Position numbers and translations under genes: made by a program. DNA of 64,000 nucleotides from Haplomitrium mnioides (Eukaryota; Marchantiophyta; Haplomitriopsida; Calobryales). The notes under the pieces are model-generated. The model had not been told where the DNA came from. It did not search any database and saw only the letters and a list, made by a program, of their open reading frames with translations. Where the stretch lies: NCBI GenBank assembly GCA_049999725.1, contig JBNGIS010001562.1:43474-107473 (forward strand). Direction: 5' to 3'. Shown here in pieces: positions 22,150 to 32,990 of the stretch; within the stretch, counting starts at the first letter, position 1; every line of letters begins with the position of its first letter.

Positions 22150-22199
22150 GCCTCTTGAGAATAGACTTTGGATCCCAAGCCTCCCAAGAATAGATTTTG
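22149..22199. repeat. Imperfect direct repeat at the LTR deletion scar
   Basis: AGCCTCTTGAGAATAGACTT at 22149 and AGCCTCCCAAGAATAGATTT at 22178 are neighbours here, where the intact LTR has only the second. This suggests the deletion was repaired with local copying. Confidence 0.5.
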
Positions 22200-22300
22200 T
22201 TTAAAATTTCTTCTCTTTTCAGCTCTACACATGCCCATTTCCTTTTAAACTTCTCAAAAAAGGCTTATTCCCAAATGGTTTTGCTGAACTCTGCATAACA

Positions 22301-22321
22301 TGCTCCCCCTCTCTATTGCGC
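22301..22321 (-). other. Polypurine tract of E2
   Basis: The element strand reads ATAGAGAGGGGGAGCA directly before the LTR start TGTTATGCAG. Position and purine run are as expected for the plus-strand primer. Confidence 0.8.
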
Positions 22322-22366
22322 AATGTCCTTGCAAGCATCTTCCTCATAGAAGTACTTTTTCAGCCT

Positions 22367-23643
22367 CTATCCATTAATGTGTGTTGGGAGAGATTCCCCA
22401 TCAATTGTCACCAACGACACTGAGCCATTTTTGTAGACATGGATGACCCGATAAGGACCATCCCATCTCGTCTGAAGCTTGCCTGGAAATAATTGGTATC
22501 TCGAATCATAGACCAAAACCAATTCTCCATCTTTGACCATTGCTGATTTTAAATTCTGGTCGTGTCTCCATTTTCTTTTCCATTGAGTTTCTTTAGTAGT
22601 TTCCAAACTCATCCTCCTCTCTTCTTCCAACCGAATGATCTTCTACGTTCGATCCCTACACTTTCTTCCACTGTCTTCCAATCGGTGATCTCGATCTGCA
22701 ATGTCGGTATTGCCAGCTCCACCGACATAATAGCATGCATTCCATAAACAAGAAAATAAGGAGTTTTCTTTGTTGTGATCTACTCTGTCGTCCGATATGC
22801 CCATAATGCTAGATCAACCTTCTTATCCCAGGAAATTTTATCAGCTGCAGCAATTTTATTCAAAATCTTATATAAGATTCCATTTACTTTTTTAGTATGT
22901 CCATTGGCTCTTGGATTATAAGGAGTTGTTTTCCAATGTTTAATCAAATATCTTGTCGTCAAGGCTTCGATCGTAGAATTGAGGAAATGAGTTCCTCGAT
23001 CACTTACCAACTCCAGTGGGCATCCAAATCAACTGATTATATTGTTAAATATAAATTCTGCAACCACTTCAGTTGTATCTCTTTTTGCTGGTTCCACTTC
23101 AACCCACTTTGTAGTATAATCCGTCGCAACTAGGATATATCGATTATGGGTCCATCTCGTTGCTAGCCGGATAGGACCAACAAAGTCAATCCCCCATTTC
23201 TCAAATGGAGCTAGGGGTAAAATCGAAGTTAGTGGCCAATGGGACGTGGCAGTCGGCTGTCCAATGCGCTGGCACGGATCGCATTTCTTAATAAACTCAG
23301 CCACTTCCTTGTTCATCTTCGGCCACCAGTAACGACTTTCAAGGATCTTCTTTACCGTATTGGTGGTAGCAAAATGACCTCCTTCCATGTCCTCATGGAA
23401 CACAAAAATCACCTTCTTCCGATCTTCTCCCTCTACACATCTCCAAAGTACCTCATTTGGCCCCAACTTAAATAAGATTCCCTGAAACATACTGTAAGGA
23501 GACATCTTATGTTGGAATACGGCTCTTTTCTTAGGGTCCATTCCCTCAGGCACCACTTGATATTGTAGATAATCAACAATTTCTTTAAACTTTGATTGTT
23601 TGGAAACAATAAACAAATGTTCATCGGCTAATGGATCATTCAC
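22367..23643 (-). pseudogene. E2 integrase, broken
   Basis: The largest open piece (23029-23643, 204 codons) has a zinc-binding N-terminus (HEDMEGGHF, then KKCDPCQR), the first catalytic Asp in GIDFVGP and ATDYTTKWVE. The next piece (22780-23010) has the second Asp in SDRGTHF and NPRANGHTKKVNG, where the third catalytic position (Glu in relatives) is Lys. The C-terminal piece (22367-22630) has GELVLVYDSRYQ and a WDGPYRV (GPY/F) motif, and ends without a chromodomain. A stop or shift separates each piece. Confidence 0.85.
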
Positions 23644-23646
23644 TCT

Positions 23647-24200
23647 TTATGAGGTTGGTTCTCCTTCCAACCTTAGCAGAAAATCTGCATTGGCATGTCT
23701 CTTTCCAGGTCTCACATAGACTTCAAACTCAAATTCTTGCAACAGCAGAATCCATCTCGCTAACCTCCTAAATAAATCTGGTATATTTATAATATATTTC
23801 AGGGCATTATGATTGATATGAAAGATGAATGGATATCCCAAAAGATAATGTCGGAACTTTTGAATAACATAGATCATACCCAGACCATCTCTTTTTGTTG
23901 TATGGTAGTTCCTTTCAGGGATAGAGAGTTGTCTACTAGCATAATAGATTGGATGCTCTTCCTTTTGAGAACCCTTCTGACTCAAAACCACCCTTATTGC
24001 AGTCCCAGATATATCAATATAAATATAAAATTTCTTTGACCAATCCAGAATAGCCATAATTGGAGCTGAACTCAATCTCTGCTTCAAATACTCAAATGAC
24101 TTCTGACATTCTTGTGTCCAATTCCAATCTTCGGTTTTTCTCAATAGTTTTGTTAAAGGATCTGCGATCCAAGTGTACCCATCAATCATTCTTTGATAAT
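23647..24200 (-). pseudogene. E2 RNase H and RT connection
   Basis: This lies within a 218-codon open frame (23647-24303). It starts with the RT connection (FLGCVGYYQRMIDGYTWIAD) and continues into RNase H with YIDISGTAIRVVLSQ (first Asp), TKRDGLGMIYVIQKF (Asp in place of the usual Glu), FHINHNALKYI (the usual Asp changed to Asn) and GKRHANADFLLRL (last Asp kept). The catalytic set is therefore damaged although the frame is open. Confidence 0.82.
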
Positions 24201-24900
24201 AACCCACACACCCCAAGAACCCTCTGAGCCACTTCAAAGTTGTTGGGACTGGAAGATCTATAATCACCTTAACTTTAGATTGGTATGTGGAAATCCCCTC
24301 CATAGAAACTTTGTGGCCTAGAAGTATTCCTTCAGATAATTTGAAATAGCACTTATCTAAATGCAGACAAATTCAGAATTTCCGACACTTCTCCAAACAT
24401 TTCCGCAAAAATTCCAAATGAGTTTGAGTAGTTGAATGCACGGAGAAGTCATCTAAGAACACCTCCATGAAGACCCAAAGGTATTCCCAAAATGCTTGTG
24501 TCATTAGCCTCATAAATATAGCTGGTGCATTGCACAATCCAAAAGGTATAACCTTGTAAGCGTATGACTCCAATTTGTCATAAAAGTAGTCTTCGCTCGA
24601 TCTTTTGGATTAATCGAGATATGATTATATCCACTAAAACCATCCATAAAGGAATAGCATTCCTTTCCCGCGACCCCATCCAAAATGTTGTCAATAAACG
24701 ACATTGGATAGAAATCCTTCTTCGTCACTGCATTAAGCTTTCTAAAATCAACACAAACTCGAATTTTGCCTTCCTTCTTTGGGACAATAATTATGGGAGA
24801 GACCCACTAGGAATTCTCCATAGGATATATAAAATCTGCCTCTAGCAGCTTTTCAATCTCTTCTTTTACTTTCAAAGATAGGTTTGGATTGAGGCAATAT
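24201..24900 (-). pseudogene. E2 reverse transcriptase, broken
   Basis: Shows KIRVCVDFRKLNAVTKKDFY, DGFSGYNHISINPKDRAKTT, then after a frameshift near 24565 KVIPFGLCNAPAIFMRLM, and the catalytic box FLDDFSVHS with both Asp residues present. A stop interrupts the WVSPIIIVPKK region near 24810. It lies between the protease and RNase H in the usual order. Confidence 0.85.
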
Positions 24901-25382
24901 TGCCTTTGTCAGATGGGAACTACATTCTCTTCCAAATAAATCCGATGCTGGCATGTCTCTGGAGCTACCCCTTTCAGATCTTTATAGCTCCAAGCAAATA
25001 CATCCCAAAATTCCGATAGGAGTTCCTTGTAAGACTCCAAAGCCTTTCCCACTCGTTCCTTTGACACTTTTATTGTTTTCAGATCAAAGTCTGTTCCGAT
25101 ATTTACTAATTGAATTTAGTCTTCTTTAGAGCATCCTTCACGGGCTATTGATAATTCCGCTGGTGGTTGAGGAAAAACAGCCACGACACTTGGACTATCC
25201 ATCATGTCATCTGCTCTTGATGACAAATTATCAATCATCGCAACATGCTGACATTGAATGTCAGATATCTCTTCCGCTGCCCATGTCCGATGTTCCTCAA
25301 TTGACTCTTCTGGAAACTACTGAAATCCTCCCACTATACGAGCGGACTCTTCTTTGCCTTTTGATGACCAATCAGAAGTGTA

Positions 25383-25760
25383 TCATGGGAATTCCTCTGT
25401 TGTTTCCCCCTGATAAACTTCTTTAGTCAATGGTAGAGTAATCTGCAAGCTGCTCCCAAAGATAATCTTATTATTTTCCCAATCTGTGACCACTCCTGCC
25501 TTGTACAGCCAAGGACGTCCCAACAACAAAGGGTAAGAACTCGCCACTAGAGGCTTGATTACAACATAGTCTTGCTTGAAAGTGACTCCTCCAATGATCG
25601 TCGGAATTTCTTTTAAGATCCTTGTCGGATCCACCATTGTCTGATTGGCCATTCTCAAAATCTTTCGAGTTGGTTTTATTCCTTTGATCTCTAGATCTTG
25701 CATTGTCTATTCAATAATTATATTCACTGCAGACCCTCCATCCACTGGAATGCTCTTAAT
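25383..25760 (-). pseudogene. E2 protease region
   Basis: A 106-codon frame covers the C-terminal part of the retropepsin domain, with KGIKPTRKILRMANQTMVDP, IPTIIGGVTFKQDYVVI and SYPLLLGRPWLYKAGV. The active-site loop should lie just to the right (about 25700-25760), where the sequence still reads DGGSAVNIII-like residues in the minus strand. The Asp is present, but the next residue is Gly, not Thr or Ser. The upstream frame is interrupted by a stop. Confidence 0.7.
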
Positions 25761-26134
25761 AATGCACATGACTATCTCCGCATCCACTTCTGAAGCGCCC
25801 CTGTCATCGCAGACTTCCCCGTTCCAGGAATGGACAACCGGAAGAACTGGCTTCCTCATCCTCCCTTTGGCCAATCTTCGAACTGCTCATTTCGCTTGAG
25901 GAAAAGCTCATAAAAGTTTCTCAAAGGTAGCATGCACCTGACGGCCACCAATATCTTTTGCCCAATCGTAGCCTTGCAGTAATTCATCCACTTTGGCTCT
26001 TTCCAACTTACACAAAGAGGCTTTGGGCTATCGGAATCGGATTTGTTTTTGTGAGGATTTTTGCAACTCAGCTTGAACTTTCTCAAACACATCCCGATAC
26101 ACAGATGCAAACAATTTGGGACTATTCCAATCAT

Positions 26135-28066
26135 AGTCTAAATCAGTTATATCTTTATTCATAGATGGACGTTTTAACATTTTTACAACCGGATTTTTCT
26201 GTGACTCCTTTTCCCCTATTTTCTTCTGATTATGACTTCAGGTTTTCACACAAAAAACCTGATAGTCACCATCAAAATCTTCTTCCACCTAAGTAACCTC
26301 AAGATGGTCCTCTTCTTCTGGAATTTGGAGATATCTTACCGCCTTTTGAGGTCATTGCATTGGTTTCGGACAGTTCACTTGGGTGTGTACTCCCTCCTTG
26401 CAATTCTTACAGAGGGGAATATTTCCGATTTGAGGCTTCGGATGTGGACATACATTTGAGAAGTGATTCGGATCTCCACAATTGAAGTATACCATTCTTC
26501 TTGGTCCCGCTTGTCTCACTGGCTGTAGAACCGTTTAGGGAATTCCTAGTGCAGGCGGTTGATTAGAGTACTGTTGCGTCTCATTTGGCTAGATAAAAGA
26601 ATATACCAGCTTAGTCTGATTTAGATACACTAGCTCAAATTGATCTTGCACATACTGCATTTGAGGCATCGATTCCTTCTGATTTCTTGTCAAGATCATA
26701 TTCGATAGACTCTTGCATGTAGCCAACATGTGTCGTGGTCTTCTATAATAAGTGCAATACATACTACTAGAGTCCAATCGACAGTCCAATGTGGTATGGC
26801 CTTTCCTTGCACAATTCGTACAATAAACCTTCCTTACAACATATGCTCGTTTTGCCTTTGGTGTTGTTAACCGAACTCCAAGACGTGCAAATTTCTTTCC
26901 AAATATGCCACTGCAGATTTCAAGGTTCGGGACTCTGATTTTCGATTCTTTCTTCTCTGTCTTTCTTCTTCTGAATCGGACTCCAACTGCATCGATTCGT
27001 CTGTATCCGATCCTGATTCAGAAGATGTAGGAAGCTCATTATCCAACTCTATCATCTTCTTTCCCTTCTTATCTTCCCTAGTAAAAGCTCCAGTCTTTGA
27101 TTCAATATTTCGATTTCAGAGCTCAAACGTCTCTACTGCTTCAATTGAATCTTGCAGTGTAATTGACTTCTATTGCCTGCAGTACCTCTACATCAAGGGG
27201 GCTAATCCTTTGATATACGTTCCCAACACAAATAAATCCCCTTGTGGCGAATCCAGCTTTGATGCCAATCTTTTCACCTCTTGAGTATATTTTTTCAAGG
27301 ACATTTATTTCGTTCTTTTAATTTGCAACAAGTCAGCCATTACCTAAGATTGATACCCTGTATCCCAGAAATGCTTCAATAGAGCGACCCTCAACAAAGG
27401 ATAAGTGGCTTTTGATCCTGGATCCAAGGATGCATACCATTTCTATGCCAAGTGTGTCAACAATCCCATTAAAATCCAAAGTTGGTCCGCATTCACATCT
27501 TCTCCATTGGCGTTCGATACTGAATGAAATCGATGTATGAATAGATCTACTGCAACTCCTCCTTTGTTTCCGCTGAAATAAAAATATTTCAAACAAATCT
27601 TTATTGGGGTAGCCATCTGAGTTGGTCCTGCAACTGGACTTGGAGATCCTCCTAAAGATCCTCCTCCTCCTCCCCCTCCCGAAGAACCAGGCGGAGTACT
27701 TTCTTCCAACTCTGAGGACGGATCTGAGAATGGTCCTGCCGCAAACAAAGGATTCGGAAATTCCCCCGAAGGGTGATCCCCTTCCTTCAAAGCAATGAAT
27801 CAAACCTCCTCTTCGGACTTAGAGACTCTTCCTTCAATATCTCGGACTCTCTCTTAGACAGATGTTCCTTCCCCACTTACAACTAGGGTTGTAAACCGTA
27901 AAGCCCTTCTTGACTCAATCCAAGCACGCCTCTGGATCTCCTTTTTTCTTTGCCTTTCTTCTCTAGCCCGTTGTCTTTCCAATCTCCCTTCAAATCCTAG
28001 TTGAGTGCTAGAATTCCAATGTGCTCTAGACATATGGTAGAGAAACTTACGTAGATTATCCCTCAA
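26135..28066 (-). pseudogene. E2 gag with four zinc-knuckle positions, broken
   Basis: Begins near 28066 with MRDNLRKFLYHMSRAHWN. It has an Arg/Glu-rich segment, then a Pro/Gly-rich spacer (SSGGGGGGGSLGG) and a gag core with MATPIKICLKYFYF and FIHRFHSVSNANGED. An acidic, Ser-rich linker (SSESGSDTDESMQLESDSEE) leads to the RNA-binding end. Four CCHC positions can be read. YCTNCARKGHTTLDC (about 26790-26830) and LCKNCKEGVHTQVNC (about 26365-26410) are intact. YCTYYRRPRHMLATC and YFNCGDPNHFSNVC have each lost one Cys. Several stops and shifts break the frame. Confidence 0.8.
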
Positions 28067-28111
28067 AATTACTTTTGAAAAGCAAATACTATCCTGTCAC
28101 CAATCTATTTT

Positions 28112-28131
28112 CCTCCCCGACGACGGCGCCA
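28112..28131 (-). other. Primer binding site of E2, TGGCGCC type
   Basis: The element strand reads TGGCGCCGTCGTCGGGGAGG, ten bases inside the 5' LTR. This is close to the tRNA-Asp-type primer site common in plant Tat/Athila elements. Confidence 0.85.
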
Positions 28132-28805
28132 AAAATCTCAATGTAGTAATCAGGGAATCCCGATAATGTGAGATTTATCCTTCTCCATGTTCTTTTATTC
28201 GGGGAGGACAAGGATTTGTGACAAAAAGGTCTTGTTTCCTAGAAAAATTTCACTTTTCAAAACGAGGATAATCCAGGGTTCAACTTCAAATTCCACAGGC
28301 TCGAAATCGGATTCTGAAATTCAACAATGGATCCCAACAATTCAGAAAAATTGTTCCAAAGAGTTGCTTTTGGACCCAACTGACCCCTCCAAAGCTCGAC
28401 TTATGGCTCAATTCCGCTAGTTGTCCGCCGCCTCCATCAATTGGGAAGCTTGACCGTACCTCCTTGTACTTTTCCTCTGTACGTTGACTATACCACTACC
28501 CGACAACTTTGTGAACGTCATTTTTTACTTTCCTCCACACCGCGACATAAGTACACTTCGGAACTTCGCCGTCCAATGCAGTTTTCCACCTGGATATTGG
28601 ACCGTCGTTCCGCAAAATCCCTTCAGACTTCTGAATTAACTTCTTCGGACTCGAACCCAAACTCTTCCGAATCTGAATTTCTGACCCCTTTAGCATCAAT
28701 TTCCACTATACACCTCCATTGGACACGCATCCTTCCGATTCTCCGAATCCCACTAATCCTTTCTTGCATTTGTTCTTCTAAACTTCAACTCCCACACTCT
28801 TGTGC

Positions 28806-28816
28806 TATATTTATGC
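28806..28816 (-). promoter_or_regulatory. Probable TATA box of the E2 LTR
   Basis: The element strand reads CATAAATATAG about 2.06 kb from the LTR start. The other LTR has CATAAATACAG at about 21037-21048. Position within the LTR and conservation fit the promoter that starts R. Confidence 0.45.
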
Positions 28817-29583
28817 TTGTGCATCCACCGAGCAATTCGTTTTCTCCCTTGCTAATCACAAGGATTAAGGAGCAGCTTCTCCTAGCTCTCCTATAATCTT
28901 CTTCTCAATCTCCACTTTCTTAATTTTGTTACACTATTGTTTTTGGATTTAAGCCTCACACCTTGCGCAAAGAATAGAGATCCTCGCAGTGATCCCTATT
29001 ACGTCAATTGGAACTCAACCCCGCAAATCCGTTGATTTGCTAGAGTGATTCTCAACACTACTTCTCTAACACCTCAAGTAGGCTCTATGATCTGCTCAGG
29101 ATGCCCTTCCCTACCGCAGTTGACTCCTTTCTTGGGTCGCATTATTGATTCTATCACTCTTAAGATTTCAAAGATGATTTCCTGAAAAGCTTTAGTGGGT
29201 TCTACCTTCTTCCTCTAGATGACAATTCGCCAATAAACCATCACAAGATTTCATCCAATTTAAGTTCCTTCTTCGAAATCTCATAACAAGATTTCTTCCT
29301 TGTTCTTGCTTATGCAAATTCTCTCCTTTACTCCAAATTCAAAAGCAGAATACCACTTATGTAATTCCGAAAATGATCCAAAAGTCCTTTACTTATAAAA
29401 TTGCAACTTGAATCGGCAACTCGCCTCTTCAGAATCAACAACTAACAATCAACAATGACGACCCTCAGTTTAAAGTCCTTAGGAGACTTATACAAAAGTT
29501 GGATTCTTTCCAAAACGACACTTCTAAACCGACAAAAGAACCTACTCTAAGGTAACTTTTAAAATGTCCTTAACCGAGTTTAC

Positions 29584-30529
29584 TCAAAATAAATCCCGAG
29601 TTACTTTGGAGTATCTCCGCTCCTCCAATGCGACTAATTGTTTTCGCACGTTTGTTACCGCGTGGTTTGCTTCATCCAAGTCGAAGACCAACCTTTGCAT
29701 GCTTACATCCATCCAATCCAGGGTTTTATTCCGCACTTGCTGCACTTTATCCCATATTTGCTTTAAACCCATTGCACTGCATGCCGCTTTCAAGAGGTCT
29801 TTTGAAAATTCCCACTTCTCCCTTTCCAATGTGTCTTTCTGCCACTCTGCCAATTTCACCTGCAAGGTATTGGCTTTGTTTTCCTGGATTGCCTTCGACG
29901 CTTGAAGCGCCTAGTATAGTCTCCTCCAATCCTTCTCCTTCTCCTTATGCGCCCGCTTTTGTGCCTCCATACTTGCTATTTCGTTGATCAACTTACACGC
30001 TTCGACCTGAAGCAAAGCCTTCTCTTTGAAGAGCTCTTGACTCCTTCCTCTCTCTTCATGAAGCTCCTCCTGCACCTTAGAGAATTTTTCCTCCTGAAAA
30101 TGGAAATTCTCTTCCCTCTGCTTCCAACCCCGTTATTCTCTTCTTCAATGTCTCCATCCAAGCCAAATCCTCCACATCTCTCTGTTTCTCCCTCTGCATT
30201 TGCGCCAAAGATTTCCGAAGGATCTTGGAAGTCTCCCTTTCCTTCCTCATTTCTCCTTTCAATCGAGTCTCTTTGATTTCAATTTTCTGCCTTAGCAGCT
30301 TGTATGTACTTACCCAGCTTTCTGATTCTATGTCAAATTCGTGTGCGATTGTTTTCCCTTTCCTTTGAATTGTTGGAGGATCGTTGGAAGACTCCTCTTA
30401 AGCAGATTTCAGGTTTTCCTCCTCCTCACTTGACTCTTCATCTTCCTCCTCCTCTGGTCCCACACTCGCAATGTTGGCATGATTCCCTTGTTTGAACGCA
30501 ATGAACACTTCAAACCTCCTAGGGACCAT
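29584..30529 (-). pseudogene. Coiled-coil-like protein frame inside the E2 LTR (U3)
   Basis: About 315 codons in the sense direction, wholly inside the 5' LTR and upstream of the likely TATA box. The ATG at 30529 directly follows an in-frame TGA. The reading gives MVPRRFEVFIAFKQGNHA, an acidic run (EEEEDEESSEEEENL), then long charged heptad-like segments (KLLRQKIEIKETRLKGEMRK, KVQEELHEERGRSQELFKEK, EAQKRAHKEKEKDWRRLY) and a C-terminal block (LLKAACSAMGLKQIWDKVQQ, MDVSMQRLVFDLDEANHAV). Breaks are few: TAA at 30398-30400, a frameshift near 30105 and TAG at 29911-29913. The other LTR keeps the C-terminal third. It is not gag, pol or a known env. It could be a captured host coiled-coil gene or an accessory protein. 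Confidence 0.6.
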
Positions 30530-30868
30530 TCAACAACTTGTTTCCGTAATAATAACAAACGACACCCTCTCGAATCCGAAATCGAAAATGTATTCGACTG
30601 TTGGAGACCTTTCGAAACCACTTTGGACTTACTTACGACTTTGCTCTCCAGAACAGTTCCTTAAATACTCTTCGGACTAAGATATTCAATAATCCGAAGC
30701 ACTTCTTGCTGATCAAAAATCCGATTCTGATTTATGATCTTCCAAAGCCTCCCAAGAATAGATTTTGTTTAAAATTTCCTCTCTTTTAAGCTCTACGTAC
30801 GCCCATTTTCTTTTAAACTTCTCAAAAAAGGCTTATTCTTGAATGGTTTTGCTGAACTCTGCGTCACA

Positions 30869-31539
30869 AAAATCAACAAACACTTCTTGCAACAGCTCAC
30901 ACATGTAGACAAATATTAACAAGCACACTCATAGAGAACAGACTAGCAATGGACTAAGGATCCTCGAAGCTTCCTTGTTGATCCTAAAGGAGTCAAGTTT
31001 AACAACAACGACAAGTACACATTCCAACGAGCGTGTGTTTAGAAAAAAATGGTGCTAGTGTAGAAGTACAACATGCAACTTCAACAAGAAGTGACAACAA
31101 AGTTATACCAACAGGACACTAGGAAGGTCTAGACAAAGGAAAAATAAAAGAAAAGACCTAAAAGTTTGCTAAATGAAGCACACAGAGAGATGCAAAAGGA
31201 AATCACATTATCGCATGCAATGAAGGATCAAAACATGGAAATGAGAGTGTGATGCAAACCCTATGTAATGTCCCTAAGCTAATAAAAATTATGGTTTCTA
31301 AGCTAGTTCTTATCAAGACAAGTCCATATATGATATTGTATCATTTGTTTTATAGTTTACTTGAATGTTTTGTGTATAGCTTGCTCATGCATGGTTTTGA
31401 CTATGTAGATCCCGCAAAAATAGTATAGAGGTTGTGTGTTGTGAGAATTGGAGTAAAATTAAAAGGGGCTAGCCAACTCTAGAGACTAGAAGACACAATT
31501 CAAGACAAAAAATGCTCCAGACTCCTTTATGATCATTGA
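30869..31539. other. Unassigned flank of E2
   Basis: Starts with the probable right target duplication of E2 (AAATC at 30870-30874). No frame or repeat match is supported. The sequence ATGTAATGTCCCTAA near 31264 resembles an LTR edge, but no partner was found. Confidence 0.35.
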
Positions 31540-32990
31540 ATAAAGGACCTTATAATGGTTTTCTCACTCATCCACCCTATTAAGATAGTTTATTTACTTC
31601 CATCTCTTAAAGTCCTTGAGGTACTTCATGAGGTATGAAAGAGGTCTTCTTTAACTTCCACCTTTAGAAGACAGCCCTATTGGTTGTTGGCCAACCCACT
31701 CCACCCAAAGCCTTGGCTGGATCTTCCTCATAATGCGAGGGTACTGATGAGGCCACTCGTCCCTTTGCTACCCTTGAATGTGACACCAAAAACCCATTTT
31801 TAGTGTTCTTGGGACTGATATCTTTTACAAACCAAAGAGGAGATCACACGAGTACCCCCTCCTGGCTCCCTCTTGGCTGCCTTGAATGAAATACAAGCCA
31901 AGAAAATCCTCTTCTACTCCAATCATTGGTTCACCTCCAAATGTCGTTTACCTTCAAGAATGAGTCCACCCAAATAGCCTAAGCCTCTAGAGCCTTATGT
32001 CCAGCAATTTTCAGCACCTCTTCAAGCCACTTCCACTGTTGATGGTCCTCTCTCATGAGTACATCCGCTTCAAGTGAAATGTCACCAGAACTCTTTGCCC
32101 TTTGTTTTCCTTGCACAAAACAATGAACCCTTCAAACCTCAAAGTGAGGTAGTCTATACCGGATGCTTGTTTTCCCCCTTTTCTTGCTTTCCATTCTAAC
32201 CCTTGCATGGATGTTATGGTTTCTTCTCCATCTGATGATAGTGAGCACTACCTTGCATTCTTACAAATATTGCGCCACAATGTTTGAGATTCATTAACTA
32301 GTCTCAATTTTAAACGTCGAGTCAAGTTGTCCCCTTTGCAACAAGATTAAAATCATGCTTGTCTTACCCATGGAGCTTTGGTGGTTGTTGTTTGAAGAGA
32401 GACGTTTTTCTCTTTCCTCCTTTTCTTTTCTCCCTTTTGGAGTGCCTATCTCGTAGGTGGTTACACTTGTCTTGATTCTTTAATAAATGGTGGTAGAGCC
32501 TTCAATGGTCCAACACCCAATAGAACTAGCCAAATAGCAAAGATCACACCCAATAAATATGATCGGACCGGATAACTCTTACTCGATAAATTGGACCTAA
32601 TAGAGTGTCGCCCAATGCCGCCTTCAACAAGGAAAATGGACCACTATACCCGATAGAAAAGGACAAACCATACAGAAGGACAATCAAACCCAATGGTTAA
32701 CTGGACCTGATAGAGAAAACCCAATAGATCTTACATGATAGAATGCCGCTTGACGTCGTCTTCAATGAGGAAGTTGGACCACAACGTTCAATAGAAAAGG
32801 ACAAAAACCTTGCAGAAGGCTAGTGAAACCCAATGTTTGACTTGACCCGATAGAAAAGATCAGAGCTGATCTCGCTGACCCAAACTATGAGACCTTGTAT
32901 TGTTGTCGCCTTCTAAAAGACATTTGCATCCTTATCTCTCCATCGTTCTTCTTAATTCAATTTGCACCAAAAGCACCTTAAAGTCTTTTT
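31540..32990 (-). repeat. Old LTR remnant related to elements A and B
   Basis: The order of blocks matches the A LTR in the same orientation: a TTCCACCTTTAGAAGACAG block (31650), a GAGTCCACCCAAATAGCC block with CCTCTAGAGC (31960-32000), then GCCGCCTTCAACAAGG and TCGTCTTCAATGAGGAAG modules (32608 and 32741 onward). Divergence is much higher than between the A copies, and no internal region or partner LTR is left. Confidence 0.6.

Larger units (their letters stand above)
20347..22300 (-). repeat. E2 3' LTR with an internal deletion
   Basis: Matches 28142-30868 end to end, from TATAGTAATC at 20347 to CTCTGCATAACA at 22300, but is 1954 bp against 2727 bp. The difference is a block equivalent to about 29890-30735, absent here and replaced by roughly 40 bp. 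The LTRs are about 90 percent alike by eye. Confidence 0.88.
20347..30868 (-). mobile_element. Element E2: Ty3/gypsy retrotransposon of a second family
   Basis: A complete minus-strand element of about 10.5 kb. The right LTR (28142-30868) is 5', then PBS, gag with zinc knuckles, protease, RT, RNase H, integrase, PPT and the left (3') LTR (20347-22300). The flanks show AAATC at 20342-20346 and at 30870-30874, a probable 5-bp target duplication with one base of uncertainty at the LTR edge. The proteins differ clearly from the A/B/C family, but the LTRs share a short module with them. It has no chromodomain or env frame in the internal region. All genes are interrupted. Confidence 0.9.
28142..30868 (-). 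repeat. E2 5' LTR, full length
   Basis: 2727 bp, starting TGTGACGCAG at 30868 and ending ATTACTACA at 28142 on the element strand. It has a long U3 with a coding-like frame (29584-30529), a probable TATA box at about 28806-28816 and a U5 with the GGTCCAA...GACGGCG module shared with the other families. Confidence 0.9.
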
